A DNA stretch of 64,000 bases from Psychrobacter urativorans (GTDB lineage: Bacteria; Pseudomonadota; Gammaproteobacteria; Pseudomonadales; Moraxellaceae). Positions 26,768 to 36,262 of the stretch are shown here, in pieces. The notes under the pieces were generated by a model that was not told where the DNA came from, did no database searches, and saw only the letters and a program-made list of their open reading frames with translations. The stretch lies in NCBI RefSeq assembly GCF_904846675.1, contig NZ_CAJHBT010000002.1, forward strand, positions 168,513 to 232,512, read 5' to 3'. Made by a program: the position numbers and the translations under genes. Every line of letters begins with the position of its first letter. Positions within the stretch are counted from its first letter, which is position 1.

Positions 26768-28708
26768 TTAACTTTCCAGCGTATCCCAACGTTCAAGCTT
26801 ATGCATCATCTCATCTTCTATTACTAGCAAGCGTTCACTAGCAGCGGTTGCCGCATCAACATCTTGGGTAAACCACGAACCGTCAGCCAGCTTTTCTTGT
26901 AGTTGAGTTTGTTCCGCTTCTAGAGCAGCTATCTCTTTTGGTAAGCTATCAAGCTCACGCTGATCATTAAAGTTAAGTTTCTTGGCACCTTTATTAGGCT
27001 TTGCGGCAGTTTGTGCCGCTTTATTGGCTTTACCATTACCAGCGCCATTGTTTGATTTAGCTGCGTTGGCTGCTTGCGCACGGTTTTTTTGCACCAGATA
27101 CTCTTGGTAGCCGCCAACATATTCATCAACGATGCCTTTGCCATCCTCATTAGTATCGAACACCCATGTTGAGGTGACGACGTTATCCATAAACGAGCGG
27201 TCATGGCTGATGAGTAAGATAGTACCGCCAAAGCTTGCTACGGATTCTTCTAGTAATTCAAGCGTCGCCATATCTAAGTCGTTGGTAGGCTCATCGAGCA
27301 CTAGGATATTAGCAGGTTTGAGTAATTGCTTGGCCAATAGTACACGGTTACGCTCACCACCTGATAAGGCCTTAACTGGCGTACGTGCACGCTCTGGCGC
27401 AAATAGGAAGTCTTGCAAATAGCTCATGATATGAGTCTTGCGACCACCGACTTCGACAAAGTCTGAGCCTTCAGAGACGTTTTGGGCAACCGTAGCTTCA
27501 AGGTCCAACTGATCTCGCAACTGGTCAAAAAAGGCTATTTTTAAGCTAGTTCCTAACTCAACGCTACCGGTTTGGGTCACTTCATCATCAGACATGTCGA
27601 GTAGGGCTTTAATAAGCGTGGTTTTGCCCGCACCGTTAGGTCCTATAATACCAATCTTGTCACCGCGCATGATGGTGGTGGTAAAGTTGTCGACCAATAC
27701 ATTACCATCGTATTCAAGGTGTAGATTTTTGACTTTACAGACCAGCTTGCCACTTTTTTCGCCTTGACCCATCGTAATATTGACATTACCAACTTGCTCA
27801 CGGCGGTCGCTACGTTCTTTACGCAGTGCTTCTAGATCACGGACGCGGCCTTCGTTGCGGGTACGACGGGCTTTAATGCCTTGACGAATCCAGACTTCTT
27901 CTTGGGCCAGTTTTTTATCAAAGTTAGTGTTATTCTTCTCTTCTGCTAGCAGTTGTAGCTCTTTTAACTCTTGATAACGCGCGTAACCAGTTGCGCCTTG
28001 GGTCACGTCATAGCTGGTCAATTGACCACGATCAAGCTCCACAATGCGCGTCGATAGCTTATCAACGAACGCTCTATCATGGGTTATAAATAGTAAGGTC
28101 AGACCTTGCCAATCTAATAAAAAGCGCTCAAGCCATTCAATACTATCAACGTCTAAATGGTTGGTTGGCTCATCAAGGAGGAGCACGTCAGGCTTAGTCA
28201 CTAACGAGCGTGCTAGTAGCACACGGCGCTTACGGCCACCAGAGAGAGAGGACAAGTCATCTTCTGGATCAAGGCCCATAGTGGTGATGAGGCGGGTCGC
28301 CTCACGTTCCAAATCCCAACCATGTACCGCATCGATATCATGCTGCAAATCTGCCATACGCTCGCAGGCATCCATATCACCGTTAGCGCACAAGTCAGTT
28401 TGCTTGTTATAGTTAATCAGTAGGTCTGCGGTACGGCGGCTACCACCCATGACGATATCTAATATTTTACCGCTAGTTTCAGGCACATCTTGCTCGAGCA
28501 TCGCAACTCGCACACTACTACTAGTAATAACTTCGCCGCTATCAGGCTGTAAAGTGCCATTAATTAATTTAAATAAAGTAGACTTGCCTTCGCCATTGCG
28601 GCCGATTAAACACACACGCTCGCCTGCGTCAATGCTAAAATCAATGCCATCAAGAACAGGGGCGACGCCAAAAGCGAGATGAATATCTTTTAAATGTATC
28701 AGTGCCAT
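26768..28708 (-). CDS. uup: ABC-F family ATPase Uup
   Basis: The 646-residue soluble protein has two ABC domains without membrane parts: Walker A GRNGEGKST near 37-45 and GPNGAGKTT near 354-362, signatures LSGGRKRR and LSGGERNR, and Walker B LLLDEPTNHLD and LVLDEPTNDLD. The charged linker and the C-terminal coiled-coil domain (LPKEIAALEAEQTQLQEKL) after a Lys/Ala/Asn-rich stretch identify Uup. Uup acts on ribosomes or branched DNA; its loss raises precise transposon excision in E. coli. It seems to be a single transcript. Confidence 0.93.
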   Translation of the reverse strand: MALIHLKDIHLAFGVAPVLDGIDFSIDAGERVCLIGRNGEGKSTLFKLINGTLQPDSGEVITSSSVRVAMLEQDVPETSGKILDIVMGGSRRTADLLINYNKQTDLCANGDMDACERMADLQHDIDAVHGWDLEREATRLITTMGLDPEDDLSSLSGGRKRRVLLARSLVTKPDVLLLDEPTNHLDVDSIEWLERFLLDWQGLTLLFITHDRAFVDKLSTRIVELDRGQLTSYDVTQGATGYARYQELKELQLLAEEKNNTNFDKKLAQEEVWIRQGIKARRTRNEGRVRDLEALRKERSDRREQVGNVNITMGQGEKSGKLVCKVKNLHLEYDGNVLVDNFTTTIMRGDKIGIIGPNGAGKTTLIKALLDMSDDEVTQTGSVELGTSLKIAFFDQLRDQLDLEATVAQNVSEGSDFVEVGGRKTHIMSYLQDFLFAPERARTPVKALSGGERNRVLLAKQLLKPANILVLDEPTNDLDMATLELLEESVASFGGTILLISHDRSFMDNVVTSTWVFDTNEDGKGIVDEYVGGYQEYLVQKNRAQAANAAKSNNGAGNGKANKAAQTAAKPNKGAKKLNFNDQRELDSLPKEIAALEAEQTQLQEKLADGSWFTQDVDAATAASERLLVIEDEMMHKLERWDTLES

Positions 28709-28993
28709 AGATTATCTTAAGCTTATATATAGTGGTGAAAGTGGTAATGAGCCAATTATCATATAAAGGATGTTGCTAAATTGTCAGCAGTATAACATGC
28801 TGCCACGCCACTTTAGCCAGTACAAAAAACTTTATTAAGGCTTATATTCAAGTAACTAGTAGCGGTTGTTGCAGAGAAGCTGTCGTTTAAAGGCTGTTGG
28901 GTAAAAAGTGTCGAATAAAGATACTGCCCGTGTTTGCCCGCTATTAAACGTATTAACAACTGTTATTCCATTACTATTATCATTGAGAATATT

Positions 28994-29275
28994 ATGACAA
29001 CCACTCAGAACCAAGCAGCAAGCGCTATCAAGTCTCAAAATAATCAATTATCAGTACAAACTGAGCTGCAACAGCAAATGATTGAGCTACAGATGAACAT
29101 GGCGCATCTTGAATTGACAGTTGAGCGCTTAGATCAAGTCATTACACGCCAAGATAAGCATATTCGAACCTTACAACGGCAGTTACAGCTGGTCTATAAA
29201 CAAGTAGAGGGCCAAAGTAGCGATGATGGAATTGCGGCATTTGATGTGGTAGCAGATAGACCGCCACACTATTAA
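28994..29275 (+). CDS. slyX: SlyX family protein
   Basis: The 93-residue protein is a short coiled coil (ELQQQMIELQMNMAHLELT... QVITRQDKHIRTLQRQLQLV) ending in the typical SlyX tail RPPHY. The start is the ATG at 28994, behind GAGAAT; an upstream ATG at 28934 would add 20 unlikely residues. The role of SlyX is not known; in E. coli it lies next to slyD. Here it is divergent from uup. Confidence 0.85.
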   Translation: MTTTQNQAASAIKSQNNQLSVQTELQQQMIELQMNMAHLELTVERLDQVITRQDKHIRTLQRQLQLVYKQVEGQSSDDGIAAFDVVADRPPHY

Positions 29276-29574
29276 TTTTAGATGCTGTTGATTTTAAATG
29301 AAGTTTCTTAACGCAGTTTCCTAATTAGGGTAAGTATTTTAATAAATTTTACTTTAACTAAAGAACCGCTATATGTAGATAATCTTATTAATACTTATAT
29401 GTTTCTATAAACGGATACCTTTACTAAATCATGACTAATTAGTCATTATTGTTAAATAATGCCTTTTGAGTGTTGTTTTAGTGTTAAAAAATCATTACTA
29501 TTCACCTCAGGAAGCCGCTTACTCAGTAATAGTGGGTAAAGCAGCAAAACAATTAGGATGTTTGGAGATATATA

Positions 29575-30999
29575 ATGCGCCCTACCTTTTATTTAAAAAA
29601 TCTTGCGGTAGCCGTCGCGGCTTTTTCTGTAGCCAGTATTGCTAGTGCTGCTGGTCTTGATCGTTCAGGCCAAGATATCACAGCCTTCTTACAAGATGGT
29701 TTGTACGCTGAAGCCAGTTATACTTATCTCGATGCTGATGTGACTGGTCATGATAATGCATATATTGGTGAAGACAATAAAGCCTACCAACAAGGTAAGA
29801 AAATCGATGATGCTGCTGAATCTTATGACTTCTTTCGTTATGGTGTAAAAGCAGATATCAACGATACTTTTAGTGTGGGTATCTTATATGATGAGCCGTT
29901 CGGTGCCGCTGCTTCTTATAGCGGTGATAACAACTTTGTGGCGATGGGCGATCGTGATGCTGTCATTAAAGATGTGACTGGTAATCCAGCGTATAGCGAA
30001 AGAGTAGTTGATAATGTTGTAATCCCTACTTTACAAAAGAAGCTTGCACCAGGTAATCCTCAAAATTTGTCACCAGTAGAGCTGCAAGAAGCAAAAGCTC
30101 AGCTCACTGGAGTTATAACCGCAAAAAAAATAGCAGACGCTGAAGAAGCGACTAAAGGTGAAGGTACTAACGTCGAAGTGCGTACTGAAAGCATTACCGC
30201 TATTCTTGGTATGAAATTAGGCGAAAATAAAAACTTTCAAGTGTATGGTGGTCCCGTTGCCCAACGCGTCCAAGCTGACGTAAAACTACGTGGTCTTGCT
30301 TATGGTCCTGCCACTGGCTATACCGCGCATATTAGCCCAGATCAAGATTATGGTTGGTTGGCTGGTGTGTCTTACAGTAAACCCGAAATTGCCTTACAGG
30401 CAGCCTTAACCTATCGTTCTGAGATTGACCATAACTTACCAATTTTTGAGAGTTATCCTTTAGCCTCAGCTGCTAGTGGTGGAGCTCTTCCAACAAGCAG
30501 AGCCGATAGTATTGATATTACCACCCCGAAGTCGGTAAACTTTGACTTCCAGACTGGTATTAATCCTACTATGCTAGCTACTGCTAAAGTACGCTGGGTA
30601 CCATGGAGTGACTTTGCGATTGTACCGCCTCTTTATACGGGTGTGAGTAAGGCTAAATATCCTGAAGGTCTGCCATTAGTTAGCTATGATAAAGATCAGT
30701 GGTTGGTAGAGCTGGGTCTGGCCAAGCGTCTAACGCCAGCCTTAGCCGTAACTGGTAATATCGGTTGGGATAGTGGTGCAGGCGATCCTGTGACCTCATT
30801 AGGTCCTATTGATGGCTATTACAGCGCTGGTTTGGGGGCTAAATATAACGTCACCGAAAATTGGGCAGTCTCTGCCGGTGGCAAATATTTATGGTTCGGT
30901 GATGCCAAAGGTCAATTACCGACTAAAGATATTGTTGGTAACTTTGAAGACAATGATGGCTATGCACTGGGCGTGAAGGTTTCTTATCAAGCAAAGTAG
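29575..30999 (+). CDS. FadL/OmpP1-type outer-membrane porin, copy 1
   Basis: The 474-residue protein has a signal peptide (cleavage near ASA-AG, residue 26) and a beta-barrel typical of the FadL family, which imports long-chain fatty acids and other hydrophobic molecules. The barrel end (SAGLGAKYNVTENWAVSAGGKYLWFGDAKG) is characteristic. A GGAG site precedes the ATG. It is a tandem paralogue of 31303-32712, nearly identical in blocks, but residues about 122-185 differ strongly. A terminator follows at 31042-31075. The NPF-like start found in classical FadL is replaced by GLDRSGQD. Confidence 0.9.
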   Translation: MRPTFYLKNLAVAVAAFSVASIASAAGLDRSGQDITAFLQDGLYAEASYTYLDADVTGHDNAYIGEDNKAYQQGKKIDDAAESYDFFRYGVKADINDTFSVGILYDEPFGAAASYSGDNNFVAMGDRDAVIKDVTGNPAYSERVVDNVVIPTLQKKLAPGNPQNLSPVELQEAKAQLTGVITAKKIADAEEATKGEGTNVEVRTESITAILGMKLGENKNFQVYGGPVAQRVQADVKLRGLAYGPATGYTAHISPDQDYGWLAGVSYSKPEIALQAALTYRSEIDHNLPIFESYPLASAASGGALPTSRADSIDITTPKSVNFDFQTGINPTMLATAKVRWVPWSDFAIVPPLYTGVSKAKYPEGLPLVSYDKDQWLVELGLAKRLTPALAVTGNIGWDSGAGDPVTSLGPIDGYYSAGLGAKYNVTENWAVSAGGKYLWFGDAKGQLPTKDIVGNFEDNDGYALGVKVSYQAK

Positions 31000-31041
31000 T
31001 AATAAATATAAAATATAATGGTTAACATCCCTATGAATAAT

Positions 31042-31075
31042 AAAAAAAGCGACCCATTGTGGATCGCTTTTTTTT
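31042..31075 (+). terminator. rho-independent terminator after FadL copy 1
   Basis: AAAAAAAGCGA pairs with TCGCTTTTTTTT, with an inner CCA/TGG pair set. It lies about 45 bases after the stop, so the two porin genes are separate transcripts. Confidence 0.88.
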
Positions 31076-31302
31076 ATGCCAAAAGTAATTAGCATATCAA
31101 AAAAGTATCTTTAGAAATAACTTTAAGTAACAATTGTACTGCCCGCTCATATTTTCGAAATAAAGTACATTAATTGTTGTTTTAGTGTGAGAAAGTCATT
31201 ACTATTCAGATTACGACACCGTTTAAGGGGGTTGCATATGGCACGTAACGGCCATTTGCCAACGATATAGCGGTACATAACATGGATGTTTGGAGAAATA
31301 TA

Positions 31303-32712
31303 ATGCGCCCTACCTTTCATTTAAAAACCCTTGTAGTAGCCGTCGCGGCTTTTTCTGTAGCCAGCATTGCTAGTGCTGCTGGTCTTGATCGTTCAGGCCA
31401 AGATATCACCGCATTCTTGCAAGATGGCTTATACGCTGAAGCCGTCTATACCTATATTGATGCCGACGTCACTGGTAACGATAATGCCTATATTGGTGGC
31501 GATAATAATGCTTATATCCAAGGTAACAAAACTGGAGACGTCGCTGAATCGTATGACTTCTTTCGTTATGGCGTAAAAGCCGATATTAACGATACTTTTA
31601 GTGTTGGTATCTTATACGATGAGCCGTTCGGTGCCGCTGCTTCTTATAGCGGTGATAATAACTTTGTGGCAAGGGGCGATCTTGATGCAACTATTAATGC
31701 AGCATCAGACGGCGCGCTTCCTAATTATGCTCAAGCAGAAGGTCAATTTGACGCCCTTCAGCAAGCAGTTGCGGACGGTGCTACATTAAAACCACAACAG
31801 CAAGCCCAATTTCAGGCGTTAGGCTCAGCGCTAGCCATTGCGCAAGCTGAACAAGCGACTAAAGGCGAAGGTACGAATGTCGAAGTGCGCAGTGAAAGTA
31901 TCACCGCTATTCTTGGTATGAAATTAGGCGAAAATAAAAACTTCCAAGTTTATGGTGGTCCAGTCGCTCAGCGCGTCCGAGCTGATGTGAAACTACGTGG
32001 TATTGCTTATGGTCCTGCGACAGGCTATACCTCACATCTTAGTCCTGATCAGGACTATGGTTGGCTTGCCGGTATGTCTTATAGTAAGCCTGAAATTGCC
32101 CTAAAAGCTGCCTTAACTTACCGTTCTGAGATTGATCATAAGATGCAGATCGCTGAGATATATCCAGTAGCCGAAGCATTGGGTATCAATCCAGTCCAAA
32201 GCAATACTATGGAGATGTCAACGCCGAAGTCGGTGAACATTGACTTCCAAACGGGTATTAACCCGACAACAATAGCAACGGCAAAAGTACGTTGGGTACC
32301 ATGGAGTGACTTTGAAATCGTTCCGCCATTATATAATGAAGTAAGCAAGGGCTCATATGGTCCAGATGGCTTAGCATTGGTTGGTTATGATGATGATCAG
32401 TGGCAGGTAGAACTTGGCATGGCTAAGCGCTTAACACCAGCCCTTGCTTTAAGTGGCACTGTTGGTTGGGATAGTGGAGCTGGTGACCCAACGACTTCTC
32501 TAGGTCCGATTGACGGGTATTACAGCGCTGGTTTGGGGGCTAAGTATAATGTCACTGAAAACTGGGCAGTATCAGCCGGCGGTAAATACCTGTGGTTCGG
32601 TGATGCCAAAGGTCAGCTCCCAACCAAAAAAATTGTTGGTGACTTCCAAGACAATGATGGCTATATCCTAGGTGTGAAGCTTTCTTACCAAGCCCAACAA
32701 AATTTTAATTAG
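31303..32712 (+). CDS. FadL/OmpP1-type outer-membrane porin, copy 2
   Basis: The 469-residue protein mirrors copy 1: signal peptide ending ASA-AG, conserved barrel blocks (SYDFFRYGVKADINDTF; KGEGTNVEVR; WVPWSDF; GAGDP.TSLGPIDGYYSAGLG) and a distinct variable segment (residues about 120-180). I start at the ATG at 31303, ten bases after GGAG, and not at the upstream in-frame ATG at 31282. The promoter-proximal sequence also resembles that of copy 1 (31175-31207 against 29471-29504), so gene and control region were duplicated together. Confidence 0.9.
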   Translation: MRPTFHLKTLVVAVAAFSVASIASAAGLDRSGQDITAFLQDGLYAEAVYTYIDADVTGNDNAYIGGDNNAYIQGNKTGDVAESYDFFRYGVKADINDTFSVGILYDEPFGAAASYSGDNNFVARGDLDATINAASDGALPNYAQAEGQFDALQQAVADGATLKPQQQAQFQALGSALAIAQAEQATKGEGTNVEVRSESITAILGMKLGENKNFQVYGGPVAQRVRADVKLRGIAYGPATGYTSHLSPDQDYGWLAGMSYSKPEIALKAALTYRSEIDHKMQIAEIYPVAEALGINPVQSNTMEMSTPKSVNIDFQTGINPTTIATAKVRWVPWSDFEIVPPLYNEVSKGSYGPDGLALVGYDDDQWQVELGMAKRLTPALALSGTVGWDSGAGDPTTSLGPIDGYYSAGLGAKYNVTENWAVSAGGKYLWFGDAKGQLPTKKIVGDFQDNDGYILGVKLSYQAQQNFN

Positions 32713-32755
32713 AGCGGTATAGCATTAATCTAAAGTCAACGATATTATTTAGAAT

Positions 32756-32787
32756 AAAAAAGCGGCCTATATCGGGTCGCTTTTTTT
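32756..32787 (+). terminator. rho-independent terminator after FadL copy 2
   Basis: AGCGGCC pairs with GGGTCGCT (one unpaired base) around TATATC, flanked by an A-run and seven T. Confidence 0.85.
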
Positions 32788-32826
32788 AGGTCTATATTTC
32801 ATGCACATTTGGCATAGAACCCCATA

Positions 32827-32860
32827 AAAAAACCTCGCTGCTATATATAATAGCAGCGAG
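32827..32860 (-). terminator. rho-independent terminator after putP
   Basis: CTCGCTGCTAT (32834-32844) pairs perfectly with ATAGCAGCGAG (32850-32860). Read leftward the stem is followed by GGTTTTTTTA. It lies about 55 bases after the putP stop. Confidence 0.9.
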
Positions 32861-32913
32861 ATATAACAGTAACGAAGTCTTGTATTATCAAATAGACTAA
32901 TTTTTTGATAAAA

Positions 32914-34416
32914 CTATTCTTTTATGATGCTTTCCATTTCTTCAAACTTCGCAGTTATTGAAGGTTTTGGTTCGCCTGTCATCAGACTAACTGCAAAGAT
33001 GGCGATAGTACTGAATAGGAAGCCGGGAACGATACCATATAACCAATCGTTAAGTGGCGTGCCGTCTGGCGTGGTAAAGCCGCCATATATCCATAGGATA
33101 ACGGTTAAAGCACCAACGACCATGCCCGCAACTGCACCATTACGGTTCATACGGCGCCAAGTCAAGCTAAATAGCACTAAAGGCGCAAAGGCTGAGCCAA
33201 AGCCTGCCCACGCATGTGATACTAAGCTCAGTACCGAGCTATCAGGGTCAGAGGCGAGGAAAATCGATACCAGAGCTACGAGTACTACAGAGATACGACC
33301 GACCATTACTTGGCGGGCTTCTGGCGCGTCTCTATCGAAGAATAGCTTGTAAACATCCTTAGTTAGTGAGCTTGATACTACTAATAATTGAGATGAAATA
33401 GTGCTCATAATAGCCGCTAAAATAGCCGCTAATAAGAAGCCTGAAACTAATGGCGTAAATAAGAACTGCGTAAATACTAAAAAGATAGTTTCAGGGTCAT
33501 CTATAGTCATTGCCGTTTTTTGGACATAAGCACGACCAGCGAAACCAGTCGCCAAAGAGCCTATTAGACTGACAATCATCCAGCTCATACCGATATTACG
33601 TGCGGTTGGTACATCTTTAAACGAGCGAATCGCCATGAAGCGTACGATAATATGCGGCTGACCAAAATAGCCTAAGCCCCATGCCAGTAGTGAAATAATA
33701 CCAAAGATGGTCATACCAGTGGTAATATTCAGCATGCTGGGGTCAATATTTCTGACCGCTTCGGTAGTTGCAGAGACGCCACCAAGGTCAGTAAAGGCAA
33801 CAATAGGGACAATCACCATCGCAAACAGCATGATGACACCTTGTACAAAGTCAGTCATTGACACCGCTAAGAAACCACCGAATAAGGTATAAGCGACAAC
33901 CACGCCTGCTGTGACCCACAGACCGGTACTATACGAGAGGTTGAGCGAGCTTTCGAAGAGCTTACCACCGCCAACCAAGCTGGCTGCAGTATAAACAGTA
34001 AAGAATAAAATAATAACCACCGCTGAGATGACACGCAGCATATGCGATTTATCTTCAAAACGGTTGGCAAAATAATCCGGTAAAGTGATGGCATTGTCCG
34101 CCACCTCAGTATAAACACGTAATCTTGGCGCAACAAGAATGTAGTTAAAGAAGGCACCAAGCGTTAAGCCAATCGCAATCCAGGCACTAACAACGCCGCT
34201 AGTGTACATAGCACCGGGTAGACCCAGTAGCAACCAACCAGACATGTCTGATGCCCCAGCGGATAGTGCGGTCACCGCTGGCCCTAAATTACGGCCACCG
34301 AGCATGTAGCCTTCCGTATCATTGGCTTGCTTAAAATAAGCGTAAATGCCAATCCCAATCATCACCAAGAAATAGGCGCCAAGTGATATCAGCACGCCAC
34401 TAGAAACTCCGTTCAT
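32914..34416 (-). CDS. putP: sodium/proline symporter
   Basis: The 500-residue inner-membrane protein has about 13 membrane helices and the sodium:solute symporter signatures of PutP (EGYMLGGRNLGPAVTALSAGASDMSGWLLLGLPGA; GFGSAFAPLVLFSLTWRRMNRNGA). It imports proline with Na+ for nutrition or osmoprotection. No putA is nearby. It is flanked by its own terminator (32827-32860) and an upstream terminator (34529-34563), so it is a single-gene transcript. Confidence 0.93.
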   Translation of the reverse strand: MNGVSSGVLISLGAYFLVMIGIGIYAYFKQANDTEGYMLGGRNLGPAVTALSAGASDMSGWLLLGLPGAMYTSGVVSAWIAIGLTLGAFFNYILVAPRLRVYTEVADNAITLPDYFANRFEDKSHMLRVISAVVIILFFTVYTAASLVGGGKLFESSLNLSYSTGLWVTAGVVVAYTLFGGFLAVSMTDFVQGVIMLFAMVIVPIVAFTDLGGVSATTEAVRNIDPSMLNITTGMTIFGIISLLAWGLGYFGQPHIIVRFMAIRSFKDVPTARNIGMSWMIVSLIGSLATGFAGRAYVQKTAMTIDDPETIFLVFTQFLFTPLVSGFLLAAILAAIMSTISSQLLVVSSSLTKDVYKLFFDRDAPEARQVMVGRISVVLVALVSIFLASDPDSSVLSLVSHAWAGFGSAFAPLVLFSLTWRRMNRNGAVAGMVVGALTVILWIYGGFTTPDGTPLNDWLYGIVPGFLFSTIAIFAVSLMTGEPKPSITAKFEEMESIIKE

Positions 34417-35045
34417 ATAAACTGTCCTTAACCAACTGTGTTGGCTGTAATTATATTTAATTCTAAAATATCAAAGCTTAATAATAAAATTTAAACTTAA
34501 TGCCTGTTTAAACGTGATGTTTAAAGGCAAAAAAAGCCATTAAGTAGAACATAATGGCTTTTAGCTTGTGTTAAGTATTTGCTTGTTAGTTTTATATGAT
34601 TGATACTAATGCCGTAAATAATGACACTCAGTCATTTTTGATAAAATCAATCATTCAAAGCTGTTAAATCTGCTATTAGCCACTTGCTATTGATACCTTT
34701 ATTGGCGAAGTAAACGTTTTATGGATGGATAACAGCTATCTAACATATAGCACCGTTAGTAATAATTCTTAAAAACTATTAAGTATCAAAAACCAAAAGC
34801 TGCTATAAGTTAATAATGCTAACAACTTTCTACAATATCTTACTATCATATATTACTAGAAATACTCAATAAGTAACTATCAGTATTGTTATGGTAACTA
34901 TATGTGATAAAAAAATCAGAGCATATTATAACGTAGAGCAAGGTCAATTGCGAATGACTGCTTTATAAGTCTCCGCTTAGTGCGTTATTTTTAAACAAAA
35001 CACTGGCTTTAACCGCTGATATTAATAAATTATTTAAACCATCAT
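34417..35045. other. intergenic region with leftward terminator
   Basis: The 629-bp gap between the LysR gene and putP is AT-rich and has no credible ORF. A leftward terminator lies at 34529-34563, about 480 bases after the LysR stop and 113 before the putP start. A long 3' untranslated region or a small RNA ending there is possible. Confidence 0.5.
34529..34563 (-). terminator. rho-independent terminator upstream of putP
   Basis: AAAAGCCATTA pairs with TAATGGCTTTT around a 12-base loop. Read leftward the stem ends in a seven-T run. It would stop transcripts coming from the LysR side before they reach putP. Confidence 0.8.
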
Positions 35046-35918
35046 TTAATCAATAGGAGCGAGGAGTTCTAGTAAAGCGGTAACACTGTTAGAAGGGGTT
35101 AATTTTGGATTTGTAACCACACCCAAATAACGCTGGAGCTCGATATTGTCTGCCATATTAATACGTTCTAAATCTTGGCTGATTAGTGTTTGCGGCAATA
35201 CTGACCAGCCGAGACCGACTGATACCAACATGCGGATAGACTCCAGTGGATTGGTGCTCATCGTGGCATAAGGTTTTAGATTATGCTTGGAAAACTCTGC
35301 TAAAGTGATCTGACTGGTAAAGGTATTAGCAGATGGCAAAATAGCGGGGTAACGGGCTAATTGCTCTAAAGTTACATTGGTTTTTTTCGCGAGTGGCGAT
35401 AAAGTACCGGTCATAAAGTAGAGCGGGTCTGACCATAAGGTATGATAGGTTAAGCGCTTGTCGTAGACCGGTGGCAAGGTTAAAAAAGCTAAGGATAAAT
35501 CGCCGTCGAGTACTGCTTTATGGGCTTCTTCTGAGTCTACAAAATGCACTTCTAACTGTACTGCTGGATAATTCTGGGTAAAGTGCTTTAGTACTGGCGC
35601 TAGATGATGCAGACCAATATGGTGGCTGGTACCAATGACCAGTTTGCCCGAGACAGTTTGTTTGGAGTGTTGCAGGTTAATCTTAAAGTTTTCATAATCG
35701 TCGAGCCAGCGTTTGGCATGCGGTAGCATCTCACTAGCTGACTGAGTGGGGACAATACCGCGGCCTACCGTATCAAATAAGGTGATTTTAAACTCATCTT
35801 CTAGGTTTTTGATACGCTTACTCACCGCCGGCTGGGTGATAAAGAGCTTTTCTGCCGCGCCTGATATGCTGCCTGTTTGCATAACGGTCACAAACGTCGT
35901 CAAATTAGTGGTGTTCAA
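35046..35918 (-). CDS. LysR-family transcriptional regulator
   Basis: The 290-residue protein has the N-terminal LysR helix-turn-helix (GSISGAAEKLFITQPAVSKRIKNLE, residues about 16-40) and a periplasmic-binding-like effector domain. It is divergent from leuC, and a LysR-type palindrome (ATC-N9-GAT) lies between them at 36094-36110, so control of the leucine genes is the likeliest role. Other roles, such as control of genes elsewhere, cannot be excluded. The effector is unknown. Confidence 0.88.
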   Translation of the reverse strand: MNTTNLTTFVTVMQTGSISGAAEKLFITQPAVSKRIKNLEDEFKITLFDTVGRGIVPTQSASEMLPHAKRWLDDYENFKINLQHSKQTVSGKLVIGTSHHIGLHHLAPVLKHFTQNYPAVQLEVHFVDSEEAHKAVLDGDLSLAFLTLPPVYDKRLTYHTLWSDPLYFMTGTLSPLAKKTNVTLEQLARYPAILPSANTFTSQITLAEFSKHNLKPYATMSTNPLESIRMLVSVGLGWSVLPQTLISQDLERINMADNIELQRYLGVVTNPKLTPSNSVTALLELLAPID

Positions 35919-36262
35919 ACCGATGTCCTTAGCTATAAAGTGAGCTATAAATAAAAGTTGGCTGAGCTATTCACAATGTCTTAGAAATAAAAGTTTGTGA
36001 ATAGATAAAAATCATCAATTATTATTATAGGATTAGCCTGTTATAATCACAAGACACATAAGATAGTTTTTGATGTTTTTATTGTGTCGGCTTTATCTTA
36101 ATTTAAGATACATTTGATAAATGTGACAGATTTTATCGTAAGTCAGCACAAGTAACAAATAGCGCAAGTAACCGTAAGGCGCCAACGCTTAAAGACTTTG
36201 CTTATAAATGTATGAGTAGAGATAACCCTTTAAGCAATTAGCAACCGATAAAGGATAGCAAT
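35919..36262. other. divergent promoter region of LysR gene and leuC
   Basis: The 344-bp region drives the LysR gene leftward and leuC rightward and carries the palindrome at 36094-36110. I found no leucine-rich leader peptide ORF before leuC and no attenuator hairpin with a T-run, so control by the regulator is more likely than attenuation. Confidence 0.6.
36094..36110. promoter_or_regulatory. LysR-type operator candidate
   Basis: TATCTTAA-T-TTAAGATA has perfect 8-base arms and contains the ATC-N9-GAT pattern common in LysR-type binding sites. It is 152 bp before leuC and 175 bp before the regulator start, the expected place for an autoregulated divergent pair. Confidence 0.6.

Noticed and set aside
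35919..36262. Leucine attenuator before leuC
   Set aside because: No short ORF with Leu codons and no terminator hairpin with a T-run were found.
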